From positions 1 to 21,165 of the forward strand of contig JAOTYV010000048.1 in assembly GCA_029861675.1 (NCBI GenBank): DNA of 21,165 nucleotides. The letters run 5' to 3'. The translations under genes and the position numbers were made by a program. Under the pieces are notes generated by a model. It did no database searches. It was not told the origin of the DNA and was given only the letters and a program-made list of their open reading frames with translations. Source of the DNA: Alphaproteobacteria bacterium. GTDB lineage: Bacteria > Pseudomonadota > Alphaproteobacteria > UBA8366. Of this stretch, positions 15,000 to 21,165 are shown piece after piece (the first letter of the stretch is position 1; each line of letters opens with the position of its first letter).

Positions 15000-15902
15000 A
15001 TGGTAAGATCCGAAAGCACATTGGCGGCTCAGGAACGCGCCGAGCAACTTGCCTCCCGGTTCCCGCCCCTGTTGGTTGCCGCCGAGCGCGTGGCATCCAC
15101 GGTGGCCCAGGGCGTTCATGGACGCCGGCGGGTTGGGCAGGGAGAGGCCTTTTGGCAGTTCCGGCGCTATGGCCCCGGCGATCAAGCCAACCACATCGAT
15201 TGGCGGCAATCGGCCAAATCACGCTTTATCTTCGTACGCGAAACCGAATGGGAGGCCGCCCAGAGCATTTGGATGTGGCGCGACACTTCGCCCTCGATGG
15301 CGTACCGGTCCGGCAAGACGTTGCCCACCAAACGCGACCGAACAGATCTGCTGCTGGTCGCCTTGGCGTCATTGCTGATGCGAAGCGGCGAGCGCTTCGC
15401 CCTACTTGGCGGCGATTCGCCGCCGGCCACCGGCCGCGCCGCGTTCAACCGGCTGACCACCAAGATATTCGCGGCGCACCAGCCGCCGGCGGCGGATGGC
15501 GATTCCAGCCTGCCGCCTGGCGCGCCGCTGCCGCGCTACGCGCAAGCCGTTTTGATGGGCGATTTCCTGGCGCCCCTGGACAAGATCGAGATTGCCCTGC
15601 TGGCCTTGGCCGGCCGCGGCGTACGCGGGCAGATTTTGCAGATTTTAGACCCGGCGGAGCGCCACCTGCCGTTTCGCGGCCGGGTCCGTTTCAGCGGATT
15701 CGAAGGCGAAGACCAGACCTTGTTGAGCCGGGTGGAAGCGGTTCGTCCGGAATACCAGGCACGGCTCGATGCGCAAATCGACGGCCTGACCGGGATCGCG
15801 CGCCGGCTCGGATGGGGTTACAGGAACCACCTGACCGACCAATCGCCGGAATCCGCGCTGCTCGCCCTCTATATGGCGATGATGCCCGAGGCGAGGCGCT
15901 AG
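15000..15902 (+). CDS. DUF58 domain protein (VWA-like partner of MoxR)
   Basis: 300 residues, no membrane span, so cytoplasmic or peripheral. The DUF58 signature is plain: GRRRVGQGEAFWQFRRYGPG (41-60), then DQANHIDWRQSAKSR (61-75). It is followed by a VWA-like core whose MIDAS motif DTSPS (95-99) is intact, preceded by IWMWR where most family members have a run of aliphatic residues. DUF58 proteins almost always follow a moxR gene, as here (18-nt gap). The ATG at 15000 has no visible Shine-Dalgarno site, and a -10-like TATATT (14985-14990) lies 9 nt upstream. The following gene starts 3 nt after its stop. Confidence 0.92.
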   Translation: MVRSESTLAAQERAEQLASRFPPLLVAAERVASTVAQGVHGRRRVGQGEAFWQFRRYGPGDQANHIDWRQSAKSRFIFVRETEWEAAQSIWMWRDTSPSMAYRSGKTLPTKRDRTDLLLVALASLLMRSGERFALLGGDSPPATGRAAFNRLTTKIFAAHQPPAADGDSSLPPGAPLPRYAQAVLMGDFLAPLDKIEIALLALAGRGVRGQILQILDPAERHLPFRGRVRFSGFEGEDQTLLSRVEAVRPEYQARLDAQIDGLTGIARRLGWGYRNHLTDQSPESALLALYMAMMPEARR

Positions 15903-15905
15903 GCG

Positions 15906-18668
15906 ATGCTGAGTCTTGGCCCGATCGCCTTCGTCACGCCCTGGATCTTACTGGCGCTGCTCCTGTTGCCGCTGCTTTGGTGGCTGCTGCGCGTCACGCC
16001 GCCGGCACCCCGCCAAGTGCGCTTCCCGGCGATACGTCTCCTGTTCGGCTTGATAAGCCGGGAAAAGACGCCCGACAGTTCGCCACTCTGGTTGATCCTG
16101 CTGCGCCTTGCCATGGTCGCGGCATTTATCCTGGCAATGGCGCATCCGCTGATCAATCCCGGCGACGAATTGCCCGGGCAGGGGCCCGTTATTCTTGTTG
16201 TTGACGATGGTTGGGCGGCCGCACCCAATTGGTCGGCCCGTCAAGCCGCCCTGCGGCAGACCATTGCACAGGCCGAGCGGGAAGGCCGCGGCACCGTGCT
16301 GGTCACCACCGCGCCGAGTGGCGCATCGGAAAAACCAACGATCACCGGCGTCTTGAAACCATCGGAGGCGCGCGGCGCCATCGATCAGTTGCGCCCCAAA
16401 CCGTGGCCGACCGACCGCAAGACGGCGATCGCAAGCATCGATGACTTGAATTTGGGCGAAAACAAACTCGTTCTGTGGCTTTCCGACGGACTAGACGGCC
16501 CATCCGCATCGACCATGGCGGAGGCACTGCTGCGTCAGGGACGGGTTCGCGTGTTCACCGACGCGCCCGACCGGCTGCCCAAGATTCTGCTGCCGCCGGA
16601 TGCTCTGGAGTCCAACCTTACGGCGACGGTGCGGCGCGGACCGGGCGGCGGCGCCGAAACGGCGGCCGTGCGGGCCTATGCCGAGGATGGCCGGTCGTTG
16701 AGCCGGGCCGCGGTTTCCTTCAAGCCCGGCGAGACCGAGACCACGGCGCAAATCGAGCTTCCCGTCGAGTTGCGCAACGAAGTAACCCGTATCGCCATCG
16801 AACAGCAAGACAGCGCCGCCGCCGTCACCCTTCTCGATGAACGGTGGCGGCGGCGGCCGGTCGGCCTGATCTCGGATCGGCCCCTGGACAGCGGGCCGTC
16901 ATTGCTCAATGAGACCTATTACATCGAACGCGCGCTCCGGCCGTTTTCGGACCTCAAACATGGCGGCGTCGCCAGTCTCCTGAAATCCGGCCGTGCGGTC
17001 ATTATCTGGCCGGACGAACATGCCATGGTGGCGACGGATATGGTGACGCTGACCACCTGGATCGAGGACGGCGGCCTGCTGCTCCGTTTCGCCGGACCGC
17101 GTCTAGCGCGCGACATCGACGACACGCTGACGCCGGTGCGATTGCGCCGCGGCGGCCGCGACTTGGGCGGCGTCTTGCTCTGGAGCCAACCGGCCCGGCT
17201 GACTCCGTTCAGCGAGGAGAGCCCCTTTCGCGGCTTGGTGATTCCCCCCGACGTCACGATTTCCCGCCAGGTGTTGGCGGAACCGTCACTCGACCTTGCG
17301 GCGAAAACCTGGGCACGGCTATCGGATGGAACGCCGCTGGTGACCCAGGAACGCCGGGGCAAGGGACGATTGGTTCTGATCCACACAACCGCGAATACGG
17401 CGTGGACGAACCTGCCGCTTTCCGGTCTTTTCATCCAATTGATGCGGCGCATTCTGACGACGAGCCGAGGCGTCGATGCGGATAAGATCGAAAAACGGCC
17501 GTTGCCGCCGCTCGAGACGTTGAATGGTTTCGGCCAGGCAAGCAAACCCGATGCGGATGCGACGGCCATTCCCGCCGGTGCGTTCGCGAAAACGAAATCC
17601 AGTCCTCGCCATCCGCCCGGCTATTACGGGTTTGGCGATACGCGGCGGGCGATGAACCTGTCGCCACAGATCGACTCACTGGCGCCGCTGCGAGACTTGC
17701 CGGCCGAAATCAAGCGGCAGGCGTATGTCAACGCGGAGGAATTCGACCTCAAACCGTCGCTGCTGATCGCCGCCTTGCTGTTGCTGCTGGCCGATACCCT
17801 TGCCAGCCTCGCATTGCGGGGGATATTGCGGGACGCCCTTTCGATGCGCGGCCTGCGGACATTCATCACGCGTGGCGCCGCCGTCGGCATCATCATTTTC
17901 ACCGGCGCCTTGTTGGTCGCGACGACGGCGAGTGCACAGAACGCAGGCGGTCCGGACGCGCGGGCGCTCGAGGCCAGTCTCGCGACACGGCTCGCCTATG
18001 TCATCACCGGCGATAATTCGATCGACAGCGTGAGCAAGGCCGGCCTTACCGGCCTGACCGACGTGTTGAACCAGCGCACGGCGGTGGAAGTCGGCGTGCC
18101 GATCGCCGTGGATGTCGACGACGACGAATTGGCGTTTTATGCCTTGCTCTATTGGCCGATATCCGCCGAACAGACCACACCGGCGGCGGCCACGATCGCG
18201 AAATTGAACCGCTATCTGCAAAATGGCGGCACGATCCTGTTCGACACGCGCGATCAGACGGTGAGCGCCGCCTTCATCAGCCGCCCGGCACAGGTATTGA
18301 GACAGATTACCCGCGGTCTCAATCTGCCGCCGCTCGAACCGGTGCCGCCAAATCATGTGCTAACGAAGGCATTCTATCTGATGCAGGATTTTCCGGGCCG
18401 TTGGTCCGGCAACCAAGTCTGGGTCGAACGCGGCAACGCGAGGAACAACGACGGCGTTTCGCGGATCATCGTCGGCAGCCATGACTGGGCCGCCGCCTGG
18501 GCGGTGGACGGCGGCGGCAGGCCGATGTTCGCGGTCGTGCCGGGCGGCGAACGGCAGCGCGAAATGGCCTATCGCTTCGGCGTCAATTTGGTCATGTACA
18601 CACTAACGGGCAATTACAAATCCGATCAGGTCCATGTTCCCGCCATTCTCGAACGGCTGGGGCAATAG
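15906..18668 (+). CDS. DUF4159 membrane protein with BatA-like N-terminus
   Basis: 920 residues. The N-terminus is an aerotolerance-regulator (BatA) segment with two membrane helices (about 10-30 and 60-80) joined by a basic loop. A degenerate VWA-like region follows (about 94-225): VILVVDDGWA lacks the MIDAS serines, while WLSDG (191-195) remains. A large, probably periplasmic region runs to about 615. Two more helices (about 617-640 and 656-677) flank a basic loop. The second ends in ATTASAQNA, a signal-peptidase-like site. The C-terminal DUF4159 domain (about 694-920) has RLAYVITGD and YLQNGGTILFDTRD. The positive-inside rule puts both large regions outside the cytoplasm. The start follows the previous stop by 3 nt (TAGGCGATG). 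Confidence 0.88.
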   Translation: MLSLGPIAFVTPWILLALLLLPLLWWLLRVTPPAPRQVRFPAIRLLFGLISREKTPDSSPLWLILLRLAMVAAFILAMAHPLINPGDELPGQGPVILVVDDGWAAAPNWSARQAALRQTIAQAEREGRGTVLVTTAPSGASEKPTITGVLKPSEARGAIDQLRPKPWPTDRKTAIASIDDLNLGENKLVLWLSDGLDGPSASTMAEALLRQGRVRVFTDAPDRLPKILLPPDALESNLTATVRRGPGGGAETAAVRAYAEDGRSLSRAAVSFKPGETETTAQIELPVELRNEVTRIAIEQQDSAAAVTLLDERWRRRPVGLISDRPLDSGPSLLNETYYIERALRPFSDLKHGGVASLLKSGRAVIIWPDEHAMVATDMVTLTTWIEDGGLLLRFAGPRLARDIDDTLTPVRLRRGGRDLGGVLLWSQPARLTPFSEESPFRGLVIPPDVTISRQVLAEPSLDLAAKTWARLSDGTPLVTQERRGKGRLVLIHTTANTAWTNLPLSGLFIQLMRRILTTSRGVDADKIEKRPLPPLETLNGFGQASKPDADATAIPAGAFAKTKSSPRHPPGYYGFGDTRRAMNLSPQIDSLAPLRDLPAEIKRQAYVNAEEFDLKPSLLIAALLLLLADTLASLALRGILRDALSMRGLRTFITRGAAVGIIIFTGALLVATTASAQNAGGPDARALEASLATRLAYVITGDNSIDSVSKAGLTGLTDVLNQRTAVEVGVPIAVDVDDDELAFYALLYWPISAEQTTPAAATIAKLNRYLQNGGTILFDTRDQTVSAAFISRPAQVLRQITRGLNLPPLEPVPPNHVLTKAFYLMQDFPGRWSGNQVWVERGNARNNDGVSRIIVGSHDWAAAWAVDGGGRPMFAVVPGGERQREMAYRFGVNLVMYTLTGNYKSDQVHVPAILERLGQ

Positions 18669-18671
18669 GCG

Positions 18672-20768
18672 ATGAGCTGGGCCAGCATCGATCTTTCGCC
18701 CTTCCTGCCGTTGCCGTGGCTGTACGCGCTCAGCGGCATCACCGTTCTCGTCGTACTGTTGGGGCTGGCGGCACGCGCCAACGGCGCCTGGCTTCGCGCG
18801 CTGGCGGCCGCCTTGTTGTTGCTCGCGCTTTACAATCCCGCCTTGGTCGAGGAACAACGCGAACCGCTCAAGGACATTGCGGTCGTGCTGGTCGACGACT
18901 CACCGAGCGTCGCCATCGGCGATCGGCGAAGCCAGGTGGCTCAGGCGCTGGAGGCGCTGCAAGACCAACTGCGGACCCATTCCAAGACTCTCGAAACCAG
19001 AATCTTGCATATGCGGCACGAAAAAATCTCGGATGGCGGCGACGGCACGAAGCTGATCGATCCGCTGGTGCGGGCATTGCGCGACGTCCCCCCGCAACGG
19101 GTCGCCGGCGCCATCCTGCTGACCGATGGCCAAGTGCACGATTTGCCGAAGGTGCCGGAAACCGCCGGACTGCCGGCGCCAATACATGCCCTGATTGCCG
19201 GCAATCCGAACGAGTCGGACCGGCGCCTGATCGTGGTGCGTGCGCCGTCATTCGGCATTGTCGGCAAGCAGATGACCATCACGGTGCGCATCGAGGATTC
19301 AGGCCCGAAAGGCTCCAAAGACGCGGGCGCAGGGCGGGCTCGGATCACGCTGAGAAAAGACGGCCTGCCGGCCGGTAACCGGACGGTTCCGGTCGGTGTG
19401 GACCATAATCTTATATTCTCGCTGGAACACGGGGGCCCGACCGTATTCGAGCTCGCGGTCGCACCCGTGCCCGATGAGCTGACCGTGCAGAACAACCGGG
19501 CGGTGGTTTCGGTCAACGGAGTCCGCGACCGGCTGCGCGTCCTGCTGGTGTCCGGCGAACCGCACGCCGGCGAACGGACGTGGCGCAACCTGCTCAAATC
19601 GGATCCATCGGTCGATCTGGTGCATTTCACGATTCTCCGGCCGCCGGAAAAACAGGATGGAACGCCGATCAACGAGCTGTCGCTGATATCCTTCCCGACC
19701 CGCGAACTGTTCGAGGTCAAGCTCGAGGAGTTCGATCTCGTCATCTTCGACCGTTACCGGCGGCGCGGAGTCCTGCCGCCGATCTATCTGCAAAACATCG
19801 TCGACTACATCGAAAACGGCGGCGCGCTGTTGTCTGCCGCCGGGCCCACCTTCGCGAGCCCGTTCAGTATTTACCGGACGGCGCTGAGAAAGGCTTTGCC
19901 GGGCGAACCCACCGGCGGCGTGGTCACGCGCGGCTTCCAGCCGCAAATCAGCGTGACCGGCTTGCGCCATCCGGTTACCGCCGGGCTTCCGGCAGGCCCG
20001 GAACAATATTCCGACGGCCGGCCGCGCTGGGGCCGCTGGTTCCGGCAGATCGAAGTCGCACGGTCCCGGGGGCGCACCCTGATGAAAGGCATCGACGACG
20101 CGCCGCTGCTGATCCTCGACAAGGTCGGTGACGGCCGGGTCGCGCAGTTCAACAGCGACCATATCTGGTTGTGGGCGCGCGGGTTCGAAGGCGGCGGACC
20201 ACAGGCGGAATTGCTGCGGCGTCTCGCGCACTGGCTGATGAAGGAACCGGAGCTGGATGAAGACGCCTTGCGGGCGTCGGTTCGCGACGGATCGCTGGTG
20301 GTGAACCGGCGCAGCGTCGATCCGATCGATCCCGCCGTCACCGTTACCGATCCCGCCGGCAAAACCCGGAAATTGACGCTTAGTGAGGTCAGCCCGGGGC
20401 TCTACACCGGTAAATTGCCGGTTTCGATGGCAGGGCTATACCGGGTCGAGGGAGACGAACACGTTGCCATGGCCGCCGCGGGCGCGTTGAACCCGCTGGA
20501 AATGGCCGATGTCCGGGCCTCGGCCGAGTCCCTGATGCCGGTGGTCAAGGCGACCGGCGGGTCCGTGCGGTGGCTGCGGGATGGCCTGCCATCGCTGCGC
20601 AGAGTGGCCGCACGCCGCAGCAAGGCAGGCCGGAGTTGGATCGGACTGGTAGCGAATGAACAATACCTGGTCACCGGCGCGCGCCGGATTTCCGTTCCGC
20701 CACCGTTCCTGCTGCTGATTCTGCTGCTGGGATCGATCGCCTGGGCGTGGCGCCGCGAAGGCGAATAG
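18672..20768 (+). CDS. Membrane protein with VWA domain and glutamine-amidotransferase-like domain
   Basis: 698 residues, a companion of BatA/DUF4159 proteins. Two N-terminal membrane helices (about 14-33 and 39-55) precede a VWA-like domain with intact MIDAS DDSPS (75-79) and a second aspartate in LLTDG (149-153). A beta-rich stretch (about 185-285) follows. Then comes a class I glutamine-amidotransferase-like fold (about 288-525; RVLLVSGEP, FDLVIFD, IVDYIENGGALLSAAGPTF). I see no cysteine at the expected nucleophile position, where SAAGP occurs, so it is probably not a working amidotransferase. A final membrane helix (about 676-692) ends in basic WRREGE. The start is 3 nt after the preceding stop. 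Last gene of the operon; the substrate is unknown. Confidence 0.85.
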   Translation: MSWASIDLSPFLPLPWLYALSGITVLVVLLGLAARANGAWLRALAAALLLLALYNPALVEEQREPLKDIAVVLVDDSPSVAIGDRRSQVAQALEALQDQLRTHSKTLETRILHMRHEKISDGGDGTKLIDPLVRALRDVPPQRVAGAILLTDGQVHDLPKVPETAGLPAPIHALIAGNPNESDRRLIVVRAPSFGIVGKQMTITVRIEDSGPKGSKDAGAGRARITLRKDGLPAGNRTVPVGVDHNLIFSLEHGGPTVFELAVAPVPDELTVQNNRAVVSVNGVRDRLRVLLVSGEPHAGERTWRNLLKSDPSVDLVHFTILRPPEKQDGTPINELSLISFPTRELFEVKLEEFDLVIFDRYRRRGVLPPIYLQNIVDYIENGGALLSAAGPTFASPFSIYRTALRKALPGEPTGGVVTRGFQPQISVTGLRHPVTAGLPAGPEQYSDGRPRWGRWFRQIEVARSRGRTLMKGIDDAPLLILDKVGDGRVAQFNSDHIWLWARGFEGGGPQAELLRRLAHWLMKEPELDEDALRASVRDGSLVVNRRSVDPIDPAVTVTDPAGKTRKLTLSEVSPGLYTGKLPVSMAGLYRVEGDEHVAMAAAGALNPLEMADVRASAESLMPVVKATGGSVRWLRDGLPSLRRVAARRSKAGRSWIGLVANEQYLVTGARRISVPPPFLLLILLLGSIAWAWRREGE

Positions 20769-20840
20769 CGGCGCCCATTTCGTGGCCCGCGCCTGACGGC
20801 TGGAAATCCCGAAGGAAACGAAATTCCAGACAAAAGAAAA

Positions 20841-20878
20841 CCGCCGGTCCCGGCCCTGTTAAGGGCTGGAACCGGCGG
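20841..20878 (-). terminator. Strong intrinsic terminator between convergent operons
   Basis: Two 17-nt arms (20841-20857 and 20862-20878) pair with one mismatch and one G-T around a GTTA loop. On the minus strand the stem is followed by TTTTCTTTTG, a good U-tract, so it ends the lipoprotein transcript. On the plus strand it is followed by CTTAATATTT, so it may also stop the MoxR operon. The remaining intergenic bases (20769-20840) show nothing else. Confidence 0.8.
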
Positions 20879-20892
20879 CTTAATATTTCAGC

Positions 20893-21075
20893 CTAGCGTT
20901 GATAGATGATGATGCCGCCCCGCTTGCCGGTCAGAAGTCCCGGCCCTTTACCCATGCCGCCTTCGGCATCCTGCGTATCGACATCCTTGTCGCCCTTGAT
21001 CGACCCGCAGGCCGACATCGACAGCGGCAAGGCGATGACGAAAAGCGTCACGAATATGCGGCGGAGCGCCGTCAT
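20893..21075 (-). CDS. Small putative lipoprotein
   Basis: 60 residues. The N-terminus is a lipoprotein signal: basic start MTALRR, hydrophobic core FVTLFVIALPLSM, then SAC with the lipidated Cys at 23. Residues +2/+3 are Gly-Ser, not Asp, which would direct it to the outer membrane by the E. coli rule. The mature part is about 38 residues, charged then glycine-rich, ending in GPGLLTGKRGGIIIYQR. I know no function for it, although short alphaproteobacterial lipoproteins ending in a GL(L/F)xG motif are familiar. It starts 15 nt after the stop of the upstream outer-membrane protein gene, so the two probably form one operon. Confidence 0.75.
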   Translation of the reverse strand: MTALRRIFVTLFVIALPLSMSACGSIKGDKDVDTQDAEGGMGKGPGLLTGKRGGIIIYQR

Positions 21076-21090
21076 CCCATCAACCCTCGA

Positions 21091-21165
21091 CTAGAAGCGG
21101 GCCCGGAAGCCGGCGCCGAAGTACCAGATGTTCTCCGGATCCGTGCCGTCGCGCTTCACATCGTA
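21091..21165 (-). CDS. C-terminus of an outer-membrane beta-barrel protein (partial)
   Basis: The last 24 codons of a gene that continues beyond the window, stopping with TAG at 21091-21093. The end reads NIWYFGAGFRARF. Alternating aromatic/hydrophobic and polar residues with a terminal phenylalanine are the classic last beta-strand recognised by the BAM complex. Together with the downstream lipoprotein gene this suggests an envelope-related operon. The specific family cannot be told from this fragment. Confidence 0.6.
   Translation of the reverse strand, partial: YDVKRDGTDPENIWYFGAGFRARF

Noticed and set aside
13920..15209. 429-codon minus-strand frame
   Set aside because: Antisense to moxR and the start of the DUF58 gene; shadow of coding sequence.

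Overview
The window is GC-rich, densely packed chromosomal DNA from an alphaproteobacterium, most likely a Rhodospirillales-type member. The evidence for this is the petABC (Rieske, cytochrome b, cytochrome c1) operon divergent from trmL-hemF, a HemF with a short C-terminus, and the MidA-like/pgeF pair. It is also the DUF1285-Nudix-cca block divergent from a MoxR-DUF58-DUF4159 operon. The genus cannot be named from sequence reading alone. I saw no tRNA, rRNA, CRISPR array, insertion sequence or phage gene.

Layout. 1-2096 (+): the 3' end of a MidA-like methyltransferase gene, pgeF, a possible 22-codon membrane microprotein, then prs behind a good sigma70-type promoter. 2189-4676 (+): rplY, pth and ychF, a translation-linked cluster in which pth and ychF overlap. 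4752-5150 (+): a rhodanese-domain protein. 5170-5276: a nested palindromic intergenic element that runs into the stop codon of the next gene. 5273-7059 (-): a class I methyltransferase and mtnP. 7193-9815 (-): petABC, encoding the cytochrome bc1 complex. Its leader holds a strong hairpin, a palindrome and a direct repeat. 10060-11387 (+): trmL and hemF; hemF looks able to start from a leaderless transcript. 11409-13912 (-): cca, a CoA-pyrophosphatase-type Nudix hydrolase and a DUF1285 protein. 13962-20768 (+): a four-gene MoxR/VWA membrane operon. 20893-21165 (-): a small lipoprotein and the C-terminus of an outer-membrane beta-barrel protein, ending in a strong terminator.

Most of the window is housekeeping: PRPP synthesis, translation quality control, respiration, heme synthesis, tRNA maturation and peptidoglycan editing. 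The least understood part is the operon at 13962-20768. It encodes a MoxR AAA+ ATPase, a soluble DUF58 protein with a MIDAS motif, a 920-residue membrane protein joining a BatA-like N-terminus to a DUF4159 domain, and a 698-residue membrane protein joining a VWA domain to an amidotransferase-like domain. By analogy with other MoxR/VWA systems this could be an envelope-associated chaperone or metal-dependent assembly machine, but no substrate can be read from the sequence. The families are known, so 'undescribed' applies to the function rather than to the genes.
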